Part shown: positions 21,101 to 28,435 of the stretch, one piece after another
How positions within the stretch are numbered: position 1 is the first letter of the stretch
Layout: each line of letters starts with the position of its first letter
Assembly (NCBI GenBank): GCA_013397455.1
Contig: VYZB01000240.1
Coordinates: 1,049,553 to 1,113,552 of the forward strand
Origin: Crotophaga sulcirostris
Taxonomy: Eukaryota; Chordata; Aves; Cuculiformes; Crotophagidae
Direction of reading: 5' to 3'
DNA length: 64,000 nt
Program-made: the position numbers and the translations under genes
Notes under the pieces: model-generated
Seen by the model: only the letters and a program-made list of their open reading frames with translations
Database searches by the model: none
Told to the model about the DNA's origin: nothing

Positions 21101-21578
21101 ACTCCTACGGGACATACGTCTCCGCCCTGAGCCAGGAGAGCAGGCACAGGGTAAGGGCTTCTCTCCATTCTCATGCTCAGTTTTCTCTGTGCTCGAATTT
21201 CCTGGGCACAGGGAGGCATGGGCTGCCTGGTCAGTAGACAGGAGTCACCTTGCTTTAGCTGGTGCATGGCCAGAAAGTAAGACTTGGAGGGCTTTTCTTT
21301 CCACCAAGAGTTGAAGAGCAAAACAGCAGAGTGTGGGTTCTTCCCTTTAGAGGGTTGGCATTTGTGCGATAGTGAAATGCTGCAAAATGCCTCAAGGCTC
21401 TGTTTTCTCTCTTTTCTCCTAGCCCGAGCACAGCTATGTTTTGCCCAGCACTCCCATGGGACGCCCTGGAGACTGCCCAGTTCCAGGGGGGATCCTGGCT
21501 TCCCCCTGCCAGCCCCCCACCCGGGCAGAGGCACTGCCAGATCACCCTCATGCCTCCAGCAGCAACTTCTGTCTCTAG
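12..21578 (+). CDS. AHR: Aryl hydrocarbon receptor-like bHLH-PAS transcription factor, exons 2-11 (5' partial)
   Basis: Ligand-activated transcription factor of the AHR family. Members sit in the cytoplasm with HSP90, bind planar aromatic ligands through PAS-B, enter the nucleus, pair with ARNT and bind GCGTG response elements. Ten exons join in frame: 12-193, 11106-11215, 15465-15554, 16494-16599, 16904-17034, 17766-17968, 18095-18204, 18926-19067, 19548-21150, 21423-21578. They give 943 codons and a TAG stop. Counting from the Val codon at 13, bHLH is about residues 1-60, PAS-A about 75-190, PAS-B about 225-350, and the transactivation tail 359-943. The HLH export-type motif [10 protein letters not shown] and the PAS-B motif LYCAE are present. 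PAS-B rules out the repressor AHRR. The bHLH and tail differ strongly from AHR1 and there is no Gln-rich run, so a second paralogue (AHR1B or AHR2) is inferred; a tree is needed to choose. Exon 1 is outside the window. No frameshift or lost splice site was seen. Confidence 0.95.
199..500. repeat. Minisatellite at the start of intron 2
   Basis: Degenerate tandem units of about 20-27 bases around the core GGAGCATCCCCCTTGCTTCC, roughly a dozen copies. The array begins only a few bases after the exon 2 donor. Chance open frames through it give Pro/Leu-rich or Gly/Lys-rich repeats and are not genes. Confidence 0.9.
605..714. repeat. Direct repeat, two copies 80 bp apart
   Basis: A 30-base block beginning GGGATCTGGACAGATGAAGT occurs at 605-634 and again at 685-714. 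The spacing suggests a local duplication of about 80 bp with divergence in the non-matching part. Confidence 0.85.
1498..1559. repeat. Short AT-rich direct repeat
   Basis: ATTTATAAAGCGGTTGTAG at about 1499 and ATTTATAAAGCGAGTTGTAG at about 1535 are near-copies within intron 2. Confidence 0.7.
2238..2329. repeat. Pyrimidine tract (CCCTTTTT)n
   Basis: About 90 bases of almost pure C/T on the plus strand, with several CCCTTTTT units followed by T-runs. Simple sequence in intron 2. Confidence 0.9.
2863..3414 (+). mobile_element. Internally deleted mariner-family DNA transposon
   Basis: Both terminal inverted repeats are visible. The left end at 2863-2893 starts TACAAGGTCTGACACAAAA. The right end at 3385-3414, reverse complemented, starts TATGAGGTCGGACACAAAA. 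Full mariners are about 1.2-1.3 kb; this copy is about 550 bp. The inner frame (2937-3350) joins an N-terminal transposase piece to a C-terminal piece and lacks the catalytic DDD/DDE core, so it is non-autonomous. It sits in intron 2 in the same orientation as the host gene. Ends lie at TA, as expected for this superfamily. Confidence 0.85.
2937..3350 (+). pseudogene. Mariner transposase remnant, N- and C-terminal parts fused
   Basis: An open frame of 137 codons. Residues near 46-75 ([27 protein letters not shown]) match the helix-turn-helix start of mariner transposases. Residues from about 79 ([44 protein letters not shown]) match the conserved C-terminus. The roughly 200 residues with the catalytic triad are missing between them, yet the reading frame is open through the junction. 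No start resembling a real transposase start can be fixed. It is a relic of the element and not a host gene unless exapted. Confidence 0.8.
5335..5445 (-). mobile_element. CR1 LINE fragment
   Basis: The sequence around ATGTTGGGGATTCCAGAACT and CTCCAGGTGGAATCTCATG is the reverse complement of the CR1 ORF2 region that encodes the conserved [10 protein letters not shown] motif. CR1 is the main retrotransposon of bird genomes, and copies are usually cut at the 5' end. This piece lacks the 3' tail. Confidence 0.75.
5965..6058 (+). mobile_element. CR1 3' end
   Basis: Short 3' fragment with TTGGAACTGGATGATCTTTA and TTCCAACTGAAACC, ending in the tail ATTCTATGATTCTATG. Confidence 0.85.
6410..6575 (+). 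mobile_element. CR1 3' end
   Basis: Contains CATCCCTGGAGGTGTCCAA, GAGTTGGACTTGGTGATATT and a tail of three GATTCTGTG units. A different subfamily from the neighbour at 5965, judging by the tail. Confidence 0.85.
7782..7835. repeat. Three-copy tandem repeat, about 18-19 bp
   Basis: Three units of the form GGAGGATGCTGTGGCAG. They share GGATGCT with the minisatellites at 199-500 and 43207-43772. Confidence 0.75.
10148..10428 (-). mobile_element. CR1 3' portion
   Basis: Reverse-oriented CR1. It begins with TATAGAACAGTTTGGGTTGG, continues through GGCCTTGAACACCTCCAGGG, and ends near TATCACTATCCTTTCCCTC. The terminal tail is reduced. Confidence 0.9.
11106..11215 (+). CDS. AHR: AHR-like exon 3: linker to PAS-A
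   Basis: The exon starts after the acceptor CTTCATGCAG and ends before GTTAGT. Joined to the last base of exon 2 it reads VALKNHGG, the AHR1-like junction (mammalian AHR1 has VALKS). It closes with PEGELLLQ, which corresponds to the LQEGEFLLQ stretch just before PAS-A. It supplies 37 codons with the split one and ends on a codon boundary. The middle part is acidic and poorly conserved, as is usual for this linker. Intron 2 before it is 10.9 kb. Confidence 0.93.
11890..12060 (+). mobile_element. CR1-type 3' end with CTGTGAAA tail
   Basis: Contains CCCTTGATGTGTTTAAGGGA and TTGGACTTGATGATCTCAGA, and ends in three ACTGTGAA units. Nearly identical to the copy at 13935-14182, which extends further in the 5' direction. 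Lies in intron 3. Confidence 0.8.
12345..12765 (+). mobile_element. CR1 3' portion (TGTGGGTCCCTTCCAACTCAG subfamily)
   Basis: Reads FSLE-like GTTCAGCCTGGAGAAGACC, AGGACTCAAGGGAATGGCAG and GAGGGTGGTGGAGCACTGGA, then ATCCTTGTGGGTCCCTTTCA. The canonical 3' tail is lost. Same subfamily as 18376-18767 and 57090-57820. Confidence 0.88.
13935..14182 (+). mobile_element. CR1-type 3' portion, twin of 11890-12060
   Basis: Codes for a degenerate ORF2 end ([19 protein letters not shown]) and shares about 150 bases with the copy at 11890 at only a few differences. Ends in GGTTATACTGGTTATACTGTG. Confidence 0.8.
14778..15445 (-). mobile_element. CR1 copy reaching AHR exon 4 acceptor
   Basis: Long reverse-oriented CR1. 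It opens with its 3' tail ATCATAGAGTCATAGAATCA and contains the reverse complement of ORF2 segments encoding [15 protein letters not shown] and [12 protein letters not shown]. It runs to TCCGCCAGGCAGCTCTCCAGC near 15440. The border to the original intron is blurred because both are pyrimidine rich; AHR exon 4 begins at 15465. Confidence 0.92.
15465..15554 (+). CDS. AHR: AHR-like exon 4: start of PAS-A
   Basis: Thirty codons beginning [13 protein letters not shown] and ending [10 protein letters not shown], the beginning of PAS-A. Length (90 nt) and both phase-0 borders match exon 4 of vertebrate AHR. The acceptor is CTTCCTTAG and the donor GTTGGT. The upstream flank is CR1-derived up to roughly 20-30 bases from the splice site, so the acceptor lies in a short remnant of original intron. 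Confidence 0.96.
16494..16599 (+). CDS. AHR: AHR-like exon 5: PAS-A
   Basis: Encodes [20 protein letters not shown] and then the conserved HWALNP of PAS-A. The acceptor is TTTCTTCTTCAAG and the donor GTGAGC. The exon ends after the first base of a Glu codon completed in exon 6. It is slightly shorter than the mammalian exon because the variable loop after HWALNP is reduced. Confidence 0.95.
16904..17034 (+). CDS. AHR: AHR-like exon 6: end of PAS-A
   Basis: The acceptor is CTCTCCCACAG and the donor GTGAGT. Forty-four codons including the split Glu; the conserved block reads [20 protein letters not shown], followed by LLDNSSGFL. The first part is a variable Ser-rich loop. The 304-bp intron before it contains a short two-copy repeat (16817-16855). 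Confidence 0.95.
17766..17968 (+). CDS. AHR: AHR-like exon 7: PAS-A/PAS-B linker and first part of PAS-B
   Basis: The acceptor is CTTCTCTTCCCAG and the donor GTAAGC. Encodes GRLKFLHGQ, then [20 protein letters not shown] and [18 protein letters not shown]. The Thr, His and Phe that line the PAS-B pocket in mouse AHR (T283, H285, F289) are all kept. The exon ends two bases into a Lys codon completed by the next exon after a short 126-bp intron. Confidence 0.96.
18095..18204 (+). CDS. AHR: AHR-like exon 8: PAS-B core
   Basis: The acceptor is TCTCCTGCAG and the donor GTAAGA. Encodes [31 protein letters not shown]. Pocket residues equivalent to mouse Tyr316, Ile319 and Cys327 are present. LYCAE fits the LxCxE form linked to retinoblastoma protein binding in AHR. 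The exon ends with the first base of a Met codon. Confidence 0.96.
18376..18767 (+). mobile_element. CR1 3' portion in AHR intron 8
   Basis: Contains GGACTCAAGGGAATGGCAGG, GGTTCTTCACGCAGAGGGTG and ATCCTTGTGGGTCCCTTCCA, and ends in TGTGATGCTGTGGTTCTGTG. It makes up more than half of the 721-bp intron. Confidence 0.9.
18926..19067 (+). CDS. AHR: AHR-like exon 9: end of PAS-B
   Basis: The acceptor is CTCCTGGCAG; the donor GTGAGT is at 19068, after two bases of a Val codon. Encodes [39 protein letters not shown] and IIVTQRPL. The pocket position equal to human Val381, mouse Ala375 and chicken AHR1 Ser380 is Val here. The Gln two residues later (mouse Gln377) is kept. Mouse Met342 is replaced by Leu. 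Confidence 0.95.
19340..19464 (+). mobile_element. CR1 3' end in AHR intron 9
   Basis: GGCCAGGTTGGATGGGGCTT, then GGTTGGAACTGGATGATCTT, with tail ATTCTATGATTCTATG. It ends about 80 bases before the exon 10 acceptor. Confidence 0.92.
19548..21150 (+). CDS. AHR: AHR-like exon 10: large transactivation exon
   Basis: The acceptor is TCCTGCCCTGCAG and the donor GTAAGG at 21151. The single large exon is typical of AHR. It opens with [26 protein letters not shown] and DPSSLL, all conserved after PAS-B. An acidic block near 20015-20110 reads [20 protein letters not shown] and contains LELLL, which fits the LxxLL coactivator-box form. The rest is rich in Pro, Ser, Gln and His and is poorly conserved. 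The clear Gln-rich run of mammalian AHR is absent. 534 full codons. Confidence 0.95.
21423..21578 (+). CDS. AHR: AHR-like exon 11: C-terminal exon with stop
   Basis: The acceptor is TTTTCTCCTAG. Fifty-one codons beginning [11 protein letters not shown] and ending ASSSNFCL before TAG. The start resembles the QPEPQHTHV segment opening the last AHR exon, and the end resembles the hydrophobic C-terminus SSGFL of AHR1. Joining exon 10 directly to this exon keeps the frame. Reading through the donor instead would extend exon 10 to a stop at 21235, giving a shorter tail. Confidence 0.85.
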   Translation, partial: PEHSYVLPSTPMGRPGDCPVPGGILASPCQPPTRAEALPDHPHASSSNFCL

Positions 21579-22057
21579 GAGAGAAAGACCAGACTGGACA
21601 AAGCAGGACTGTTCCTCAGGAAAGGAGCTGCCTTCAAGCTGCAAATAACGAACCTTCCCCCTGCCATGTTCTTGATGTTGGTTGATGTGGCTGGGCTGGG
21701 TTTTCTTGGTTGTTTTTAATTTTTAGCTATTTTTTTATCAACTTCCCCACCCTCCTGGCCCTGCTGAGGCTCCATGTGCCAGTCCCGTGGAGGCATCCCT
21801 GGCCTGGGCTGGAGGGCAGGTTTTCCATGGCACAGGAGCAAGCTGGGCCATCATGTGGGTCAGCCAGCATGTGCAGCCTTGTCTTTATCTCATGGTGTTC
21901 CAAGAACTGTGTGGCTCTGGGTTGGTTGGAGGATCTCAGAGCATGTTTGTCACTTGCCATCTCTCACTCTACCCACCCGACCTCCTTGCTCTTGTTTCCC
22001 TGGTGGGGTGAATGTCTGCCCATCCTGCCTGCACACCTTACTGAGAATCAACTTTGA

Positions 22058-22183
22058 GAGGCCAGGTTGGATGGAGTCTTGAGCAGCCTGGTCTGGTGGG
22101 AGGTGCCCCTGCCCATGGCAGGGGAGTTGGAACTGGGTGATCTTTAAGGTCCCTTCCAACCTCAATCATTCTATGATTCTATG
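22058..22183 (+). mobile_element. CR1 3' end in the predicted AHR 3' UTR
   Basis: GAGGCCAGGTTGGATGGAGT through GGTCCCTTCCAACCTCAATC, ending ATTCTATGATTCTATG. Confidence 0.92.
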
Positions 22184-22879
22184 AAATGTTTCAGCATTTT
22201 GTGGTTGCTGCTGTCTTTTAAATGGTATTTGGAGACTGACTGTGGGTCTGGAAAGAAAAAAGAGATTGCTCTCTATTGGCAGTCAGGCAAGTCCCACACT
22301 TTGCCAAGAAGGCAGGCAGCAAGTTCTCCATCGTACCAGTGTTTGCAGTTCTGCTGTTAACAGAGTGATTTTTTTTTTTTTTTATTTTGCCAGGCTTATG
22401 GAAACCCAGGCTGCTTCCATGGCTGTTTCTTGGCTCTCATGATTTCGTAGTCCCTGACGGTGTCTGTGGAAAGCAGCCCTCACTCTGAAGGACGGGCAGG
22501 TTTCTGATGGCTAACGTTCTCCAGCTTCACCAAAGCTTTGCAATTATGTGCATGATCCAACACAGATGCAAGACGTGTGTGTCCCAAAAAAAAAAGAGAC
22601 AGGAAAGGTTTTCACCTCTGGTGCTGCATTTCCTGCTGTCCCAGCCAGGTATCTGTGGCTGTGGCCGTGTTGTACAGATATTGCCTGTTCTATAAAGAAA
22701 GTGAATCCTGACTTGTGTTCTTGTGTTGCATTGGTCCATCCTCACCACCAGGTTTCCCTGTGTCCCAGGTGTTTCCATTTGTTAGGATCCAGATTAGGCC
22801 TCCTGTAGCAAACACCCTGGGGTTTGCTGTGGTGTGTATGACATGCCCAGGTTGGCTGATAAGCAGTTTTTCTCAGGTC

Positions 22880-23021
22880 TAGGACAACTCTCTGTGAGAC
22901 AACCAACGCTACACAGCCAATTCTCTGCGGGGACAACTCTATGTGGGGAGCCCCAAACCCTAACCCTCCCATGTAGGGTTGTCCTTGCAGAGAGTTGTCC
23001 AACACTGAGAGTTGTCCCTTT
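22880..23021. repeat. Nested palindromic repeat with telomere-like core
   Basis: GGACAACTCTCTG at 22882 is mirrored by CAGAGAGTTGTCC at 22988-23000. Inside it, GGACAACTCTATGTGGGG at 22931 is imperfectly mirrored by CTCCCATGTAGGGTTGTCC ending at 22984. A further GAGAGTTGTCC lies at 23008. The loop holds AAACCCTAACCC, close to the vertebrate telomere repeat. No transposase and no known family was recognised. Confidence 0.7.
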
Positions 23022-23530
23022 CCATTTTTTCTCCTGAATGATGGGGTCTGAAGTAGCTGAACAGGCAGCAGGGGTCATTCTCAAACAGCAGGAGCAGGTG
23101 AGCGTGTAGGCACAGATGCAGGGTATGGCTTAAAAAGGTTGCAGAGAAATAGTGGAATTGATGGAAATGGAAGTAGTGGAAATGATAAGGAAATGATTGC
23201 AGATTTGCTTTAAAAAAAAAGTTTTCAGTACAGTAAAGATAATAATTAAAATGGTACTTAATTTTAAGTACGGATAGAGTGATATTTTCCCACAGAAATG
23301 CATACAGCCTGTATGTGTGTTTGTAATATAAGTTGACAGATTTATTTTTGTGCCACTCTAGCGGAGGTAAAAAACTCTCTTACCTTCCCAAAGTAGCATC
23401 CTATGGCATGGGACAAAACCACTGCTCAGATCAGAAATATGGTGGCCCTTTAAGAAACCTGACAAGGCATCACCCCTCCTCCTGTGTATCCAGCTTTGGT
23501 TTCATGTGAACTTTCTGTCCTTCTCGTTTC

Positions 23531-23536
23531 AATAAA
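23531..23536 (+). terminator. Candidate polyadenylation signal AATAAA
   Basis: Canonical hexamer in the context TTTCAATAAATGGTTTC, about 1.95 kb after the AHR-like stop. No earlier AATAAA was found on this strand after the stop. Confidence 0.5.
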
Positions 23537-23550
23537 TGGTTTCGAACCTC

Positions 23551-26500
23551 AGCCCTTGACATGTCCCTTGCTGGTTATGTGTCTCTTCCCCATCTCAAGG
23601 TGTCAGGGTTTGGCTGGTTGCAGTGTTGGAGCCTGGATCCTGCCAGTGGTGACCCAGCGCAGCAGCTGTCTGCAAGGGAGGCAGACAGGGCTCACTCCTG
23701 CATGGTGGAGGCAGCTGCAAACTTTGCAATTGAGGTGGCTAAAAGACCTTCTTCTGTGTGTTTTTCCCCACCAGAAGAAGACAGAGCCCCTAAAAGGCTC
23801 CTACAAGGGAGCTTTTTCAGCTTGTACCTGCTGTTCCTTGCTCCTGCGAGTGCGCCCAGGTCGGTGCAATGGAAAGAGCCCAGCCTGGAGAACTTTGTCC
23901 TCTGCCTTCAGTGCACAGCTGAGGTTTACAGGGCTATAGAAGCTGGGCTTCCACGTGAGTTTGGAGTGCAGCCTGGCTTGGGCACTAAGCTCTGATAGCT
24001 TTGCCTGGAAGAAGCCCTCTGCTCAGGAAGATCCAAACTGCTGCTGGATGATGTTCAATCCCAGAGAAGAAAATTTCCTCTGTGTATGATTGTTCTCGGT
24101 TCAGTATTGTCTTGTCTGATGGTGGGGACTGCCATGTGCAGGACACATAGCATGGGAGAGCAGAAGGGAGTGCAACCACCCCAGCCCAGCAGCACTTTGG
24201 GATGCCAGGCACACACCACCCATTTTCCAGCTCCTATCGTGAATGTGCTTGCAGCCCCACAAATACCTGGGGGGTGGAATTCCTAAACTTCTGGAGAAGT
24301 TGGTGGGCTGGGTATGGCTGGGCCATGAGGCAGGCACAGTCCCTGCCTCTCTCATTCATGCGCATCTTCCTTTTATCACAGGTGCATCTTTAGCTAAAGC
24401 TTAAAGTCAGCTCACATTGTGAATATTTAATGTCAGTAGGTTTGCAGAGTTGGTCCCCAGGAATATTATAAGAATCAGCTGAGTGTCTAATCTGGTGATC
24501 TGAGTATCTGACAATATTAAAAGAATGGGGGGAAAGCAAATATTCTGTCAATATTTAGAAAGCCTCAGGTGGGATAACTAGAGACCAGGAAGTCAGGTGG
24601 GTTTGGATGGACCAGGGGAAATTCTCCGGAAGGGCAGTCGGTTGCTCTAAATTGAAAAGGTTGGCTCCTATTATTCAGTGCAGTCTTTATGTAAAAAAAA
24701 ATTTGAGTATTCTTTATTTTCTTTTCCATTAAGAAAAAACAATCATCAGAAACAAGTTGGACATAAACTGAAAAAATTGATGGAGAAAGCTGAGTCTGTG
24801 GTCACCTGCGAGAGCTTTTTACTCAGCCTGCATGACCTTCTGATTTAAGAAGATATCTGTACTATGCTGAACCAGAAGCTTCCAAGGCCAGACCAGGAAA
24901 GCTCTCTTTCATGCAGGAGCTTGATATATGAGCTTTGCTCAGGTTTGGGGTAAAAGCACAGTTTTCTGTGAGATTTGTTGTGCCGCTTTGTATATATAAA
25001 AATATATAATTCTATAGAAATATAAAATGTCAATATGATATGATATGTGACACAAAGTGGCTGATACTTTTCCCCTGCATTGTTTTTAAAATCTGGGAAT
25101 TGCAAAAAACACAGTAGTGGGTTTTTTTTAATGTTTTTTAATGTTATATTTTAGAACCCCTACCCGGCACCTGCTTCCAAAGTAAGGCAGTATTGAAACA
25201 TTTCTGAAGTTTGATGGAGACAGGCTTGGTGAATTAGATCTTGTATGGGTTTTGTGCCCTGCTTTGCTTTTCTCTCTTTTTCTTCCCAGGAAGTTGGCTG
25301 TGAGCAGCACCACACATGCTGATGGGGATGGAGGGACAACCGCTCTGAGCACTGTGATGCAGGAGCAACCTTTTGGCTGCAGTGGTCCGTTGAATCCCAG
25401 GAACTGAGGACAACCTGACTGCTAGCAAACTTCCTCCGTGAGCCAGGTCCTGGATGTGTGGACAATCGCACCATCACCAAATACCTTGACAGGTTTCTGC
25501 TCTTACTTGCAGCTTGTCTCCACAGCCCCAAAAGCTTCCCAGCAGCCAAACTGACCTATGGAGGACCATGGCCCTCCAAGCTTTGTCACCAGGTCACTGT
25601 GCTTTACTCAACCACGGCGTGAGTTTGTCTGATGCTGTGCTTCTGCGAGGTCTGTGGAGCAAAAGCCATCATCGCTGGAGCAGGAGATGCCCTGCAGCAG
25701 GTGACCTCTGCTCTCCAAGGAGGGCAACACATCCATAATTCATGCTCATCCTCACACCAGCTGCTGCTTGTCCTCCCCTGGGCCTTATGGCAATGATTTT
25801 GCAACACACTAGGCCAGCCTGGGGAACCTGGCTGGAGCAAAACCTCCTATGTGAGCTGCTGCAAAGGAGAAGCCACCGTTTGGCATCCCAGCACCCAAAG
25901 TCTGCCCTGAGCCATGGCAGTAGAAAAGGGGTCAGGCAGATGTGCTATTGCATTCTTGTTAGCACCCTTGGAGTGAACGTTGCTTTGTGGGATGCGTTCA
26001 CCCCTGAAGAGCTGGATGAGCCCAAGGAAGGTGTGAGAAAAGAGTATGGAGAGGTTTGGGGAATGCTTGTGGAGCTCTGGGCTCACCTCCATCTGAGGAA
26101 GGGCACCAGGAGCTGTGGTGCTTCCTGACTTGAGGCTCCTTGCAGCAGGGTAAGATGTGTTCAGCTGGCCTTGCTCCAGCTGTGCTGGGGAGATGGAAGT
26201 CCTACACCCTGCCCACTGCTCTGCCCACACCCTCCATGCCCTCTGCTCTGTCTCCATGCCCCAGGCCTGCCATCAACTCTGCCCTGTGGTTGCGAGCAGC
26301 CAAAAATACGTGACCTAAGTGTGATTCCATGAGAACTCATTGTTAGTCAAGTTAATGTTTGAATGGCCCGAGCAAAGACTTATTTAAGTGCATTTGTGGT
26401 CCAGTTGGGTGCCTCACTGACACTGATAAGATGCAGCCTCCTCGCATGGGGAGATGGAGGTCAGTGGCAGGGAGGGGCTAGACCTGGATGAACCCCAGGC

Positions 26501-28320
26501 CTTCCCAAGGAACAGCCCCTGGTGTCCCCTCACCCCGTAGCAGGGGATGTGGCTGACCTGGGAGTGACGGTGAGCGTGTCAAGGCTCTGTTCATGCTCTG
26601 CTGGGTTGTAACTGGGAAGGAAGCAGATTCAGCACTTCCAATGGCATGCACGCAGACGAGGAGGAAACCAAGGGGGATTTATTTTTTTTCCTCTGCATCT
26701 TTCTCCTTTACCTTCATGCCCACCATTTTCCCAAGCTGAAGCAAATGCCAGCCAGGGCAGGGCTTGGTGAGTTGCAGACTGCACCAAATGAGGCTCCTGG
26801 CTCAAGCCAGCTGGGAGAGGTGACATCTGATGCTGCCTGCAGATGAGGCTGAAAGCACTGGTCCCCAGACAGCATCACAGAGACCGGGAGCAGCTGTTTC
26901 TCAGGGTCCCAAGGCAATGGAAAGCAAGGTAAATATTTCTATAAAAGCTCGGCTTGGTGTTTGCCCACACCACCTACCTGCACCATACATTATACATGGG
27001 GGCTGGAGCCACGGGCTGTAGAGCAGAACACTTTCTGACAGTTTGTGCATTAAACAGAGATGAAGGATGTGGGGAGGGGGTGTTTGTTCACGCCTGGCTC
27101 GTGTCCTCTTCACTGGCTGTGGCTTGGTGCCAGAGTCGTGATGAGCTCCCATGGCAGGCAAGAGGAGAGCTGTGGACCAGTGCTGCATCCTGACTTGGGA
27201 CACCTGACAGTGGGTGTGAAGTTGGTTGGTGTGTTCCTGGGGAACAGCTGAGACACCTTTCACTTTGGTTTAAATACTTAAAAAACAATTTAGGAAAAGT
27301 ATAAAGTCTCTTGTAATTTACAAGGTACTTCAGAACATCTGGAATGAGCAATGCTTTATACCCAATCCTGAGTTGAGTGGCCATCCGTGTACACAACCTT
27401 TTGTACCCATGATTTTCACGTATGAAGGGCTTTAGATACCTGTCATCTGCCCAAAGGAGCTCATTTGTGTATCCTTTTGATAGGTCCAAAGACTTTCCAA
27501 GTATATAAAGAGTGATGGACAACATCACCCATCGTCCTGGAAGGAATGACCAGCTCACAGCTAGGAGGTACTTTTGAATAATGGGATTGTTGATGGCAAC
27601 AACATCATCATCATCATCATTAGTGTTTTCTGGCCCTAAGAAAGCTGCGTTTGGATGGGCTGAAACTTTAATACTAGAATAAAACCTTGGCTTGAACGTG
27701 AAATAACATGAATGTTAAAAATCACAGCCCGAGCTGATGATGGCCTGGCCACACAAGGGAAAGAGAACTGCAGCTCTCGAGGGAGAAGAAAATCCATTTG
27801 CACGTTGGTCATCTACAAAATCAATAGCTGGCATTCCTTTGCAGAAAGCAGAACCCAGCAATCAAGGATCCAGCAAACAAGCAATGTGAGGTTTGCACAC
27901 ACAGTGGAGGAGCTCAGAGGTGGGTTGAGCTCTAACTCAAGGGAGAGAAGTGAGAGCTAACCCATCAACCCTGCTGCTGGTGAGGCCAGCACAGTGCACA
28001 GCGTCTTTGCAAGAACCTTGCTTTTGCTCAGATCTTGTTGCCTTCCTGTGGAGTCAGTGGGTAGAGTTATTTGAGCTATTTAGCAGAGCATAACAGGCAC
28101 ATTGGGTTGGACTCCTGAGGTGCTGTCTGAGTTACAGAGATCCCATGCAGTTTAGTTCACCCCCAAAGGGGGATCAGCTGCGTTTTTCCAGGTCAACTTT
28201 ACTTCTGAATAGGAGCCTCTGCCAGAAACAGGCACCCATCTCTCCTACCCCTGGAGAAGGAAGAAGTTTTATGGGCTTGATCCTTGGTTTTCCAGATTTG
28301 ATCTTGCCCTGCAGTTAATT
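23551..28320. other. Intergenic DNA, nothing recognised
   Basis: No exon with a recognisable protein family was found. The plus-strand frame at 23561-23995 and the minus-strand frame at 27088-27558 (156 codons) are open but match nothing known and show no convincing start or splice context. The part 24400-25150 is AT-rich. A short (CAT)n run lies at 27604-27622. Confidence 0.5.
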
Positions 28321-28321
28321 T

Positions 28322-28435
28322 TCATTGAATTGTAGAATCATGGAATCACCCAAGTTGGAAGGGACCCAAAAGGATCATCGAGTCCAACTCCTGTCCCTAC
28401 ATAGGACACTCCCAACATTCACACCATTGGAGTTG
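28322..28435 (-). mobile_element. CR1 3' end
   Basis: GTAGAATCATGGAATCACCC, AGTTGGAAGGGACCCAAAAG and GAGTCCAACTCCTGTCCCTA. Reverse-oriented member of the subfamily seen at 12345. Confidence 0.88.

Larger units (their letters stand above)
21579..23550 (+). other. Probable 3' UTR of the AHR-like gene
   Basis: This non-coding stretch follows the stop. It contains T-rich tracts, a CR1 tail (22058-22183) and a palindromic segment (22880-23021). The first canonical AATAAA on the plus strand is at 23531-23536, with a T/G-rich stretch after it. A weaker ATTAAA is near 23242. The transcript end is inferred from these signals only. Confidence 0.5.

Noticed and set aside
23540..23555. GGTTTCGAACCTCAG resembling a tRNA B box
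   Set aside because: No A box, acceptor stem or cloverleaf around it.
27088..27558. Minus-strand frame of 156 codons
   Set aside because: No family motif, no convincing start context and no splice partner.
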